The notes: generated by a model from the letters alone, not told the origin. DNA of 64,000 nucleotides from Lentzea californiensis (GCF_024648825.1 NZ_JANBBE010000004.1:248001-312000); one strand, 5' to 3'. Numbered from the stretch's first letter, positions 50,122-59,536 are shown. Program-made: numbers and translations.

Positions 50122-51072
50122 TCATCTCGCCTCCTTTGGCGCTGCTGGGATCGGCGGCATTCCAAGGTCAACAGCTGGCCGGTTGGTGCGGCGTTGGGTG
50201 TCGTCGCGCTTGGCGCGCAGGAACGTCAGGGTCATGTCGATACCCTCGATCTCGCCGGCCCAGCCTTCGGCCTGTGCGCGGGTGCGGCGGTCGAGGAGGT
50301 CGGTTTCGAGTTCGTCGAGCCGGGCGAGCATCTTGGGGTTGACGTGCAGCATCGGGCAGCGGATGCAGGCGTGTTCGTGCTGGCAGGGTGTGCCGTAGGG
50401 GCGCCCGCAGGAGCCGAGCTCGACCTTGCGCTTGTCGAAGTGCTCGTCGAACTCGTCCCATTCCTCGCTGGTGGCCTCGCGGTACTCCTCGATCGGTCGG
50501 AGCTCGCGGCGGTGGTCGAGGAAGGCGACGTAGTGGCGGACGATGTCCTCGTCGAAGACGGCGACGTATCCGCGGGTGGTTTGGATGTTGAGGTGGCCGA
50601 GCAGGGCTGCGCCGATGTGGATGGGCAGGCCGCTGTTGACCAGCTCGGTGGCGAAGATTCGGCGGAAGTCGTGTGGTGTGAACCGGGTTGTGCGGAAGCC
50701 TGGGTGCTGCTCGGCCAGCTCGTCGCAACGCCGCTTGATCATGTTCAGGACTGTGCCGCCGGAGATGACGCGGTCGGTCGACCCGATCCGGCGCTGGAAC
50801 AAGAACGGCAGCTGGCCGCTCCAGACCTTGTCGTGTGGGTCGAACCGGCTCAGCAGCGGGATGCTGCGCCCTGCCTGGGTGTGACGGCGAATGATCGAAG
50901 CGATGACATGGAACAGCTCGGCACTCATCGGGATGACCCGCTCCCGGTCCGTTTTGGACGGTGCGATCACCAAGAGCGCGATAACTTCTCCGTTCTGGCG
51001 CTGGTATTGACGGATGCTGAGGTGCGTCAGCTCGCAGAGTTCCTCGATGCGGACGCCGGAGTGGCGCAGCGT
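50122..51072 (-). pseudogene. 5'-truncated tyrosine recombinase/integrase
   Basis: The frame opens after a TAG at 51073-51075 with TLRHSGVRIEELCELTHLSI and has the full catalytic set: Arg in GVRIEE, Lys in APSKTD, HDFRR, LLGHLNIQTT and the nucleophile in RGYVAVF. A Cys-rich tail (CGRPYGTPCQHEHACIRCP) and a basic C-terminus follow. The N-terminal core-binding domain is lost at the junction with the toxin remnant. No start codon lies near the break; GTG 50973 would remove the first Arg. Probably inactive. Confidence 0.8.
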
Positions 51073-51592
51073 CTACGTCGAAAGCCAGGGCAAGTGGCTG
51101 CTGGCCAAGGAGATCCGTGCAGGGGATCAGCTCCGGACGGACACCGGTGTTGTCACGGCGGTCACCGGAACCCGAGCCTGGGCCGAAGAACGGCCGGTCT
51201 TCAACCTGACGGTCGATGGTGTTCACACGTACTACGTGTCGGCTGCCGGGCAAGACGTCCTGGTCCACAACTCCGGGCCTTGCCCACAAGTAACGTTCGA
51301 CAAGAAGGTCGTGGAGAAGAAGTATCGAGAGCACGCCTTGGACTTCGGTTTCCCGGACACGAAGTACAACTACAAGAATGGTGTCGAGTTCCAGGGCAGG
51401 ATCATGGAGCACATTCAGTCGCCGGATGTCTTCAAGATGGACGGTTTCTACCGTGGCAACATGGCGGTTGATCACTACCTGATCCCCAAGACTTCGGTCA
51501 ACGTGATGATCGACAAGAATGGCAAGTTCGTCAGTGGCTGGAAGCTCTCGCCCGACCAGCTGCGCAATGTTATGTTCCGAGGTACGTTGTGA
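51071..51592 (+). pseudogene. 5'-truncated polymorphic toxin: HINT fragment plus colicin-D-like domain
   Basis: The frame begins VYVESQGKWLLAKEIRAGDQL (shortened) and has the HINT end VFNLTVDGVHTYYVSAAGQD with VLVHNSGP. The toxin domain follows: KKYREHALDFGFPDTKYNYK, then YRG, HYLIPKTSVNVMIDKNGKFV and SGWKLSPDQLRN. This matches the colicin D tRNase family (KYKHAGDFGI and NGEFLSGWKI in colicin D), with His in REHALDFG as the probable catalytic base. All delivery domains and the intein front are gone. An in-frame ATG at 51014 lies inside the integrase, so a short product is conceivable. Confidence 0.75.
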
Positions 51593-51867
51593 TCAGTGGA
51601 TACGTTGCTCTCGCCAGCGCGCTGGTGTCCGGCGAGCTGGCGCCTCAAGATTTTCAAGATCAATATCTTGAATTGCATCGCCATGATGAGAATGTCTACG
51701 GGGATGAGCGACACGAAGTGCTCAACATCCTTTTCTATGCCGCCGAGACGTACTGTGCTGACCCGAATCTGCGTGATGCTCAGGACACTGATGAACGCGG
51801 TCTGGTCGTGGCAGCGAAAACGTTTCTCGTAAAGCAGCGAGAACTGACCTGGGGGGAAGGAGAATGA
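51589..51867 (+). CDS. Colicin-D-type immunity protein
   Basis: 92 residues from GTG 51589, which overlaps the toxin stop (GTGA). Features of the colicin immunity family: YVALASALVSGELAPQDFQD at the start, ILFYAAETYCADPNLRDAQD in the middle, and a last helix ERGLVVAAKTFLVKQRE. Its size and place directly after the toxin leave little doubt. It protects against the tRNase by binding its active site. The sequence is AT-richer than neighbouring genes. Confidence 0.8.
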   Translation: MISGYVALASALVSGELAPQDFQDQYLELHRHDENVYGDERHEVLNILFYAAETYCADPNLRDAQDTDERGLVVAAKTFLVKQRELTWGEGE

Positions 51868-54622
51868 GAGGAACCGAAGTGCGCAGACCGCGCCTGTCCG
51901 GAAGAGCAGGCCGCGCGATCGCCGCACTGCTCACCGCCACCGCCACCGCAACCCTCGCGGTGGCGATCACCACCGCGGCCCCGGCCCAGGCCAGCACCCC
52001 GCCGGCCAACGCCGTGAGCTGCCTGCCCGACGTACCGGTCCTCGCCAAGCTGGGTGCCGAGTCCGTGCGGATGTACCGGCACGCCGACGCCGCGAGCGGC
52101 AGTGCCGGTTGGAATCCCATGATCGACCTCGGCACGGGGTTCCCCGGCCGGGTGTTCGCCTCGGCCGGGCGGGTGCTCTACAACCTGCGGCCGAACGGCG
52201 AGTTCTACCGCATCGAGAACTACGACAAGGCGACCGCGTTCAAGGTGTCGGAGGGCTGGTTCGGGTGGGACCTCGCCGCGTTCCGCAACCGGATCGCGTT
52301 CGACAGCGCCGGTGACCTGTGGACGGTCCAGGACGACAACCAGTTGCGCCGCAGCTGGTACAACGCCACCACCAAGCGCCTCGAGGGCGAGGTCATCGAG
52401 GCGGGGTGGGGCGCTTCAACCTGATCGTCGCCGCCGGTGACGGCGTGATCTACGCGCGCGACCCCAACATCAACGGTGGGACGTTGCTGCGGTTCCACTG
52501 GGACAAGGTCAACCGGACCTGGCTGCAGCGCGACGGCAACGCGGGTACCGGCTGGAACATGCACGCCAGCCTGTTCTCGCCCGGCGCGGACATCGTCTAC
52601 GGCCACACCCAGGACAACGGGCCGCACGGCTTCCCGGGCGAGCTCTACTGGTACCACATGGACCAGCAGGGGAGCGCCATCGCCGACCGCACCTACAACG
52701 GCTGGGGCTTCGCCAACGACTGGGACCTGACCGCGCAGACCGACGCGTGCAAGTGGGTGCCCGCGAACGCGGCGACCATCACCTGCGCCAGCACCGCGCC
52801 GATCATGGCGAAGATCGGTGACATTCCGCGGAGGTACTCCCACAACGACCCGGCCAACGGCACGGCGAACTGGGGCAACGCCCAGGACCTGCCGACCCAG
52901 TTCGCCGGGAGGTTGTTCGCCAGCAAGGACAACATCTTCTACAACGTGCGGACCAACGGCGACATCTTCCGCATGGAGTGGACCGGGAGCGAGTGGAAGA
53001 AGCTCGACGGCGACTCGATCCACAAGAAGGTCGGCTCCGGCTGGTGGGGGTGGGACCACGCGGAGTACCGCAACCGCATCACCATCGACAGCCGCGGCGA
53101 CTTCTTCACCGTGCAGGACGACGGCAAGCTGCGGTGGAAGCGCCACGTGTCCGGCGAGCAGTGGGACGTGCGGACCATCGACACCGGTTGGCTCAAGTTC
53201 GACCTGATCGTCGCGGCCGGTGACGGCGTGATCTACGCACGCGAGAAGGACGCCAACTCGGGCACGCTCCACCGCTTCCAGTACGACGTGCCTTCGCAGC
53301 GGTGGGTGCAGCGGTACTCCGAGGTGAGCGGTGGCTGGAACCGGTTCAGCCGCGTGTTCTCGCCGGGCGCCGACATCCTGTACAGCACGACGACCGACAA
53401 GGGTGAGCACTCGGACCACGCCGGTGAGATCACCTGGTCGCGCCTCGACGAGAACGGCAAGGTGCTCGCCGGCCGCCGCTACAACGGCTGGGGCTGGGAG
53501 CAGTGGTGGGACGCCACCGCCCAGACCAACGCCTGCGTGCTCACCCGCTCGGCCACGCCGCAGCGGCCCGCGGTGACCGAGAACGACAAGACGCCGTTGC
53601 TGCTCCAGAACGCCGACGGCGCGCTGGAACACTTCTACACCGCGTCGAAGGTGCTCTACCACGGTCGTCAGCACAACATCAACGACCTCAGCAGCGTGCA
53701 GTTCAGGCCCTTCACGTCGCCCTCGGGCTTCGTCAACAAGCCGGCCGCGGCGTTCTTCGCGGACGGCAGGCTGCAACTCGCCGGCCAGAACCTGGACAGC
53801 GAGTTCCGCGGCTCCCGCAACAACATCCCGAACGGCCTGATGTCGGACCCGTACGGCATGGGCGGCTTCATGGCCAGCAACGTCACGCTGCTGAAGGGCC
53901 CCGGCGACAAGCTGTACTCGTTCGCCGTGGACGCGCAGGGCCGCCTGTGGTGGCGTGAGCAGGACGGAGCGACCGAGGGCGACCTCGACGGCTGGAACGA
54001 GATCGCCGGAGGCGGCGGCAACAGCACCCGCACTCCGGCGGTCGCGGTGGAGGGCAACGGGTTCCGCATCATCACCACCGACAACACGGGCTCGCTGCGC
54101 ACGGCGACGCTGGTCGACGGCAAGCTCAGCGGGTGGATCAGCTTCGGCGGCAAGATCGAGGGCACGCCCGCGCTGGTGATCCCGCCGGACGGTGCCATGC
54201 GGGTCTTCGCCCGTCGTGCCGACAACCGCATCCACCTGTGGGGCGAGGGCTTCAGCGACTGGCAGACCCTGCCCGGCGCGGTGACCATGGCCGGTTCGCC
54301 TGCCGCGCTGTGGACGCCCGCGGGCAACCTCGCCGTCGTCGTGCGCTCGGCGGCTGGCCCGATGTACGAGACCAGCCCGATCACGCCCGGCGGCGAGGAG
54401 TACCGGGAGTGGAAGATCACCGGGCAGGAGTTCTCCGGCACGGACGCGTCGGTCCTCGCGCTGAAGGACGGCACGTGGGCGTTCACCTTCCGCAGCAAGG
54501 GAGGCACGCTCTACCTCTACCGCGACGTGTCGAACCAGAACCAGCAGCCGGCGGCGCGCACCGCGGCGGCCGAGCCGGCCGAGGTGAAGGCGCCGGCGTT
54601 CCAGGTGACGAAGGTCAACTGA
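51864..54622 (+). pseudogene. Secreted tachylectin-like protein with one frameshift
   Basis: The first frame (51864-52424) has a signal peptide (LAVAITTAAPAQA) and the start of a tachylectin-2-like propeller; the second (to 54622) continues with RFNLIVAAGDGVIYARDPN. A second module repeats the same order (FASKDNIFYNVRTNGDIFRM, GWWGWDHAEYRNRITIDSRG, WLKFDLIVAAGDGVIYARE). Comparison of the two places a one-base loss in the GGGG/TGGGG run at 52403-52411. A C-terminal lectin-like region (LWWREQDGATEGDLDGWNEI) follows. It may be a true pseudogene or a base-call error in a G-run. The start overlaps the immunity stop (ATGA). Confidence 0.75.
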
Positions 54623-54639
54623 CGTTGAGGTGATGGCCA

Positions 54640-54677
54640 GGACGGCCCGTGACCGGGACCCCGGTCACGGGCCGTCC
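54640..54677. terminator. Bidirectional terminator
   Basis: Perfect 17-bp stem GGACGGCCCGTGACCGG (54640-54656) with its complement at 54661-54677 and a four-base loop, between the convergent lectin-like and M20 genes. Confidence 0.85.
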
Positions 54678-54684
54678 GCCGTTG

Positions 54685-55875
54685 CTAGCCGAGCCACGCC
54701 CGCGCGGCGACGACCAGCGCGTCGACCCCGGTGGTCAGCGTCGGCTCGACGTCCGGCGCGTACTCGGGGCAGTGGTTCATCGCGACGGGCTGACCGGGTT
54801 CGCGGGTGCTGAAGTCGGTGCCGCCGAGGAACCAGAACACGGTCGGCACGCCCGCGGCCGTGCCGAACACGCCGACGTCCTCGCTGGCGTTGACGACCGC
54901 GCCGGGGATCAGGTTGTTCTCGCCGAAGTGCCCGGCGAACGCGGCCATCGTCCTCGTGGTGGCGTCCGGGTCGGACACGAGCACCGGAGTGCCGTCGTAC
55001 CAGTCGAACTCGGGTTCGCGCGGCGCCCCGGACGCGGCGGCCTCGGCGCGCGCGATCCGTTCGACGGCGGCCCGGACGATGCCGCGCACGTGCTCGTTGA
55101 AGGTCCGGATGTTGACGCCGATCTCGGCTGTCTCCGGGATGACGTTCTCCTTGGTGCCCGCCTGCAACCTTCCGACCGTGACGACGGCGCGTTCGGACGG
55201 TGCGACCTCGCGCGCGACGATGCCCTGCAGCCGCACGACGGTGTGCGCGGCCATCAGCACCGGATCGATCGCGGTCTCCGGCGCCGAACCGTGGCCGCCG
55301 CGCCCGAACAACGTGACGCGGACCGAGTCGGAGGCCGCCATCAGCGGACCGCTGCCGTACGCGATCATCCCGGCGGGCAGCGGGCTGACGTGCTGCGCCA
55401 GCACGACCTCCGGCTTGCCGAACCGGTCGAACAGGCCGTCCTCGACCATGCTCCTGGCGCCACTGCCCAGTTCCTCGGCCGGCTGGAACACCACGAGCAG
55501 CGTCCCGGACCACTCCTCGCGGGTCTGCGACAGGCGTTCGGCCGCCCCGATCAGGCACGTGGCGTGCATGTCGTGCCCGCACGCGTGCGCCACCGGCACG
55601 TCCTCACCGTCCGAACTGGTCGCACGGACCGTTGACGCATAAGGCAGTCCCGTCGTCTCCTGCACGGGCAACGCGTCGATGTCCGCACGGAGCATCACGA
55701 CCGGGCCGTCGCCGTTGCGCAGCACGCCCACCACGCCCGTGCCGCCGACCTCGGTGGTGACCTCGTACCCCAACGGCCGCAACGCGTCCGCGAGCACGCC
55801 GGCCGTGCGGAACTCCTGCAGCGACAGTTCGGGGTGCTCGTGCAGATCGCGGTAGAGCGCGTGCAGGTCGGGCAC
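54685..55875 (-). CDS. M20-family amidohydrolase
   Basis: 396 residues, GTG 55875 six bases after GAGGAG. Metal and catalytic segments: VVMLRADIDALPVQE, HACGHDMHATCLIG, FQPAEELGSGARSM and NASEDVGVF. Dimerisation region: TLFGRGGHGSAPETAIDPV. The group (hippurate hydrolase, N-acyl-amino acid hydrolase) cleaves acyl groups from amino acids. It begins nine bases after the MarR stop, so the regulator probably controls it. Confidence 0.9.
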   Translation of the reverse strand: MPDLHALYRDLHEHPELSLQEFRTAGVLADALRPLGYEVTTEVGGTGVVGVLRNGDGPVVMLRADIDALPVQETTGLPYASTVRATSSDGEDVPVAHACGHDMHATCLIGAAERLSQTREEWSGTLLVVFQPAEELGSGARSMVEDGLFDRFGKPEVVLAQHVSPLPAGMIAYGSGPLMAASDSVRVTLFGRGGHGSAPETAIDPVLMAAHTVVRLQGIVAREVAPSERAVVTVGRLQAGTKENVIPETAEIGVNIRTFNEHVRGIVRAAVERIARAEAAASGAPREPEFDWYDGTPVLVSDPDATTRTMAAFAGHFGENNLIPGAVVNASEDVGVFGTAAGVPTVFWFLGGTDFSTREPGQPVAMNHCPEYAPDVEPTLTTGVDALVVAARAWLG

Positions 55876-55884
55876 AGTGTCTCC

Positions 55885-56322
55885 TCAGTCCTGGCCGAGC
55901 TTCGGCAGTTCGTCGACGAGCACGGCCAGCGAGCGCAGCAGCGCCTCGCGGTCAGCAGGGGTCAGCCGGGCGAGCAGGCGTTCTTCTCCCCGCTGGATCT
56001 CGGCCTGGACCACGCCGTGCCGGCGACGGCCTTCCTCGGTGATGGTGACGAGCCGTGCGCGCCGGTCCGCCGGGTCGCGCGTGCGTTCCAGCAGGCCGTC
56101 GGCCTCCAGTTCGTCCAGCACGCCGATGATCCGGCTCTTGTCCGCACCGATGAACTCCGCGAGCGCGGCCTGGGTCCGCACCGGCTGGCCTTCGAGCGCG
56201 TCGAGCACCACGTAGCCCCACATGCTCAGGCTGTGTGCGCGCAGCACCGGCTGCTCGGCGGCGACCAGCGCTCGCTGCAGCGGCGCGATCATCGCCGCGA
56301 GGTCACGTCGCCGGCCGTCCAC
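55885..56322 (-). CDS. MarR-family transcriptional regulator
   Basis: 145 residues from GTG 56322. HTH: TQAALAEFIGADKSRIIGVL, DELEADGLLERTRDPADRRA (wing with DxRR) and RLVTITEEG. A longer start at 56379 would overlap the operator and the divergent gene's start and adds no family-like sequence. Repeats at 56353-56385 are the probable operator. First gene of a two-gene unit with the M20 hydrolase. Confidence 0.85.
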   Translation of the reverse strand: MDGRRRDLAAMIAPLQRALVAAEQPVLRAHSLSMWGYVVLDALEGQPVRTQAALAEFIGADKSRIIGVLDELEADGLLERTRDPADRRARLVTITEEGRRRHGVVQAEIQRGEERLLARLTPADREALLRSLAVLVDELPKLGQD

Positions 56323-56352
56323 GACCAGGATGATAGCGACCTTGCGGTGATA

Positions 56353-56385
56353 GTAAGCATCTGCATATCGTAAGCGCATGCATAT
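56353..56385. promoter_or_regulatory. Tandem GTAAGC-N3-TGCATAT repeats, putative MarR operator
   Basis: GTAAGC-ATC-TGCATAT (56353-56368) and GTAAGC-GCA-TGCATAT (56370-56385) repeat with a 17-bp period between the divergent MarR and DinB-like genes. The second unit contains the ATG (56378) of the DinB-like gene, so its message would be nearly leaderless and binding would block its start. Confidence 0.65.
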
Positions 56386-56956
56386 TATCGACCTGCTGGC
56401 TCACCACCGTGCCGTGGTGCGGACCAGCATCGAGATCGTGTCCCAGGTGCGGGCCGGCGACATGGGCAGACGCACGCCGTGTGCCGAGTGGACACTGGCC
56501 GACCTGCTCGCCCACATGACCGCCCAGCACCACGGCTTCGCGGCCGCTGCCCGTGGCGCCGGCGGCGACCTCACGGCCTGGGAGGTCCGGCCCGCCGGTC
56601 CGGCAGACCACACCGAGGCGGCGCAGGACGTCCTGGCCGCGTTCGCGGAACCCGAAGTGCCGCAACGGGAGTTCGACCTGCCCGAGTTCGGGGCGCGCTT
56701 CCCGGCGGTGCAGGCGGTGAGCTTCCACCTGATCGACTACGTCGTGCACGGCTGGGACGTCGCGCGCTCGCTCGGACTCGGCTACCGCCTGGCCTCCGAG
56801 GTCGCCGAACCCGCGTTGCGGATCGCGCTGGCGGTCCCCGGCGGCGAACTCAGGCTGAAGCCCGGCGCGCCGTTCAAGCCCGCGGTGGGCGAGAACGCCT
56901 CCGACCCGCTTCGCCGGATCCTGGCGGCGCTGGGGCGATCACCTGACTGGGCTTGA
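56378..56956 (+). CDS. TIGR03086-type DinB/maleylpyruvate isomerase-like protein
   Basis: 192 residues, ATG 56378. The N-terminus HRAVVRTSIEIVSQVRAGDM, then RRTPCAEWTLADLLAHMTAQ and HHGFAAAARG, followed by FHLIDYVVHGWDVARSLG, is the DinB four-helix fold with His metal ligands (HMTAQHHG, VVHGWDV). The C-terminal FKPAVGENASDPLRRILAAL is typical of TIGR03086. Such proteins handle thiol-linked xenobiotics with mycothiol. It is divergent from MarR and shares its operator. Confidence 0.85.
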   Translation: MHIIDLLAHHRAVVRTSIEIVSQVRAGDMGRRTPCAEWTLADLLAHMTAQHHGFAAAARGAGGDLTAWEVRPAGPADHTEAAQDVLAAFAEPEVPQREFDLPEFGARFPAVQAVSFHLIDYVVHGWDVARSLGLGYRLASEVAEPALRIALAVPGGELRLKPGAPFKPAVGENASDPLRRILAALGRSPDWA

Positions 56957-56959
56957 GTC

Positions 56960-57901
56960 CTAGGACCAGTCCCAGCCGATGCCGAGCACGCCCGGCTGGA
57001 CGTCCCTCGCCGTCAGGTGCAGCACCCGGCCCGGTGCGAGCGCGAGTTCGTCCCCGTGCTCCAGTGCCGCGTCCACACCGGGCTGCGCGAGGGTGTAGCA
57101 ACGGACCGGCAGGCGGGGCTCGGTGAACTGCACGCTCATCACGTAGGCGCCCACGGGATAGCGGAACGCACGCCGGTGGTCGTGGGCCACCGCGCCTGTC
57201 TCCTCGATGGTGAAGCGGTACTCCAGCAGGTGGGTCCGGCCTGCGCGCAGGGTGTGGTCGAACAACAGTTCCGCGGCGATCACCGGCGCTCCGGGGTGCC
57301 TCCGCACGCGTCCCAGCCGGCAGTTGCGCACGGCCTCCACACCCAGCGCCTCCGGTGGCGTGCCGTCGTCCGCGCAGTACACGGCCAGGTAGCGGTCGGG
57401 GTTGCCGGCGACCGCGCGCAGCACCTGTCTGGTGTGGATCGAGCGGAGGGCGCCGTACTGGTCCACTGTGGCCGCGTCGTCCTGCGACCACAGGCGCAGG
57501 TCGCTGTCGGACGGCCCGACCAGCGCCTCCACGGTCTCCGCCAGCGACTGCGCGGGTTCCAGCATTCGTCCGTAGCGCCGGGGCTGTCGCTGCTGCGTCA
57601 CCCACCTGCCCCGCGGGCGCGGCGGGCCGAGCAGGGCTTCCAGCGAGTGCCGCGGCAGGCCGAGGATGGTCTCGATGGCCTGGACCGCGCGCAGCGAGTC
57701 GGCGCGTTCGGGACGGCTGCGCCCCAGGCGCCAGTAGCTCAGCGTGGACAGGCTCACGTGGATGCCCCGGCGGTCCAGGCGGTCGCGCAGGCGTTCCAGC
57801 GTGAGGCCGCTGCGCTCGATGGCGGCGCGCAACGCGGCGTGGAACGGACCGGCGCGCAGCAGCACGTCGACCTCGTGGCCGACGTCGGGCGGAACGGCCA
57901 C
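56960..57901 (-). CDS. XRE-like helix-turn-helix regulator
   Basis: 313 residues from GTG 57901, six bases after GGAGGGGG. HTH near the N-terminus: AAIERSGLTLERLRDRLDRR, GIHVSLSTLSYWRLGRSRPE, then LRAVQAIETILGLPRHSL. The remaining 200 residues (IHTRQVLRAVAGNPDRYLAV, FDHTLRAGRTHLLEYRFTIE) form a beta-rich ligand-like domain common to this actinomycete group. It is divergent from the M23 peptidase gene and convergent with the DinB-like gene (three bases between stops). Confidence 0.8.
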   Translation of the reverse strand: MAVPPDVGHEVDVLLRAGPFHAALRAAIERSGLTLERLRDRLDRRGIHVSLSTLSYWRLGRSRPERADSLRAVQAIETILGLPRHSLEALLGPPRPRGRWVTQQRQPRRYGRMLEPAQSLAETVEALVGPSDSDLRLWSQDDAATVDQYGALRSIHTRQVLRAVAGNPDRYLAVYCADDGTPPEALGVEAVRNCRLGRVRRHPGAPVIAAELLFDHTLRAGRTHLLEYRFTIEETGAVAHDHRRAFRYPVGAYVMSVQFTEPRLPVRCYTLAQPGVDAALEHGDELALAPGRVLHLTARDVQPGVLGIGWDWS

Positions 57902-57979
57902 GAGCCACCCCCTCCAGTGTGGAAGAAACAGTTTAGAAGCCCGTTCACGCCCGACATGACCGACGAAGGTGGGTATCAC

Positions 57980-58014
57980 TCCACAGTTTTGAGGGCGCTT
58001 TCCACAGTTGTGGA
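57980..58014. promoter_or_regulatory. TCCACAGTT repeats, candidate operator
   Basis: TCCACAGTT at 57980-57988 and again at 58001-58009, the latter inside the palindrome TCCAC-AGTT-GTGGA (58001-58014). They lie between the divergent XRE and M23 genes. TTTCCACA also resembles a DnaA box, but two sites do not make an origin. An XRE site is the simpler reading. Confidence 0.45.
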
Positions 58015-58127
58015 CGTCCGCCGGAGGCGACCTTGACCGTGTCGGACCACCGGTATGTCATCGGCGCGGCGGCCCCTGCAAGAGCCGCCGAACCCCTGCA
58101 CTGTGCCGAATTCCCCCTGGAGGGCAC

Positions 58128-59333
58128 ATGTCCCGTCCGTTGTCCGCGCGCCGTTTCGCCGCGCTCTTCTCCGCCCTCGCGACCGGTGCGGCGGTGCTGG
58201 CGGCACCGTCCGCGACGGCCGCCGAGACCGACCTCGCCACAACCGTTCGCACCACCATGCTCCAGCAGCACGGCGACGCGTTGAAGCGGCAGTGGGACAC
58301 GCAGACCTTGCGTGAACCGCTGTTCGAGCCGACCCGCACGTCCGGTGCGTGGGTGTTCGGCAGCACCACCATCCCGATGGCCCACGGCCAAGAACACGGC
58401 GCACCGCACATGGCGTTGTTCTTGGCCCGCAGGGAACACACCGCGTGGCGCGTCGAGCTCGACGGCACCGCCGGGTTCGCCACCCTCGCCGCGCAGGCGC
58501 CGTCCGGCGTGCTCAGCGACGGCGAGAAGCGCACGTTCGCGGCCAACCAGAACAACCGCGCACAAGCGCTCGCGCCCACCGGTCTCGGCCTGCCGTGGCC
58601 GGTGAACGTGGCGTGGTGGATGGGCGGCGGCCCGCACGGCAACAGCGGCAACAGCCGGCCGTTCAGTTCCATCGACTTCAACGGCGGCGACGGCCGGGTC
58701 CTGTCCGCGGGCAGCGGCCGCGTCTACAAGAGCTGCGTCGTCGGCCGTAGCGCGTTGGTGAAAGTCGTGCACGACAACGGGTACAGCACCACCTATTACC
58801 ACATGTACAACCTCACGACGCTCGCCGACGGCAGCGCCGTGCGCACCGGCACGTACCTCGGCAACATCGGCAACGAACTGCCGTGCGGCGGTTCGGGCAC
58901 CGGCGCGCACGTGCACTTCTCGTTGCTGCGCGGCAACACCCACGTGAGCGTCAACGGCATGACGATCGGCGGCTGGACGTTCTACGAAGGCTCGCAGGCC
59001 TACGGCGGCTACGCGCAACGCGGCAGCACGCGCGTGTCCGTCGGCGGCCGGATCACGAACTACGGCGGTGGCGGCACGACCCTGCCCACCGGCACGGTCG
59101 ACGCGGGTCCGAACAGCACGGTGAACCTGCGGTCCGGCCCCGGCCTGACCTACCCGGTCGAGGGCACGGTCGCGGACGGCGCGGTGGTGTCCATCGCGTG
59201 CACCAGCCGCGGCGAGGCCGTCGAGGGCGTCTGGGGCAGCACCGACCTGTGGAACCGGCTCGAGGACGGCAAGTGGATCAGCGACGGGTTCGTCGACACC
59301 GGCTCGAGCGAACCGGTGGCCGCGGCCTGCTGA
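58128..59333 (+). CDS. Secreted M23-family peptidase with SH3 domain
   Basis: 401 residues, ATG 58128 after CTGGAGGGC. A signal peptide ends ATAAE near residue 32. A variable region (about 33-160) precedes the M23 domain: FSSIDFNGGDGRVLSAGSGR, KVVHDNGYSTTYYHMY and GTGAHVHFSLLRG (HxH). A C-terminal SH3-like domain has STVNLRSGPGLTYPVEGTVA. It should cleave peptidoglycan or a Gly-rich surface protein outside the cell. Confidence 0.88.
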   Translation: MSRPLSARRFAALFSALATGAAVLAAPSATAAETDLATTVRTTMLQQHGDALKRQWDTQTLREPLFEPTRTSGAWVFGSTTIPMAHGQEHGAPHMALFLARREHTAWRVELDGTAGFATLAAQAPSGVLSDGEKRTFAANQNNRAQALAPTGLGLPWPVNVAWWMGGGPHGNSGNSRPFSSIDFNGGDGRVLSAGSGRVYKSCVVGRSALVKVVHDNGYSTTYYHMYNLTTLADGSAVRTGTYLGNIGNELPCGGSGTGAHVHFSLLRGNTHVSVNGMTIGGWTFYEGSQAYGGYAQRGSTRVSVGGRITNYGGGGTTLPTGTVDAGPNSTVNLRSGPGLTYPVEGTVADGAVVSIACTSRGEAVEGVWGSTDLWNRLEDGKWISDGFVDTGSSEPVAAAC

Positions 59334-59368
59334 GCCGAAAAGGAGAATGACGACAAGCACGAAAAAGC

Positions 59369-59406
59369 AGAGAAGCAGGTCGAGACGAATCTCGACCTGC
59401 TTCTCT
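59369..59406 (-). terminator. Terminator of tRNA-Lys copy 2
   Basis: On the minus strand a perfect stem AGAGAAGCAGGTCGAGA with its complement around a four-base loop, followed by GCTTTTTCG. It is more perfect than the copy 1 hairpin. Confidence 0.88.
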
Positions 59407-59410
59407 GGAG

Positions 59411-59484
59411 TACGCCGCCAGGGACTCGAACCCCGGACCCGCTGATTAAGAGTCAGCTGCTCTAACCAACTGAGCTAGCGGCGC
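59411..59484 (-). tRNA. tRNA-Lys (CTT), copy 2
   Basis: 74 bases, identical to copy 1 except near the 3' end, where position 72 is U in place of C. The first acceptor pair is therefore G1-U72. Anticodon CTT; all other arms are as in copy 1. Confidence 0.95.
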
Positions 59485-59526
59485 TTGTTTGTGTGCCGGA
59501 GGCTTGCTCGTTTCCGACGTGAAGAA

Positions 59527-59536
59527 CGTTAGCACA
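59527..59536 (-). promoter_or_regulatory. Putative tRNA-Lys copy 2 promoter (-10)
   Basis: TGTGCTAACG on the minus strand, as at copy 1, about 43 bases upstream of the tRNA 5' end. Confidence 0.5.

Noticed and set aside
57980..58014. DnaA-box-like TTTCCACA sites as a replication origin
   Set aside because: Only two partial boxes, no AT-rich unwinding region and no dnaA, dnaN or parAB nearby.
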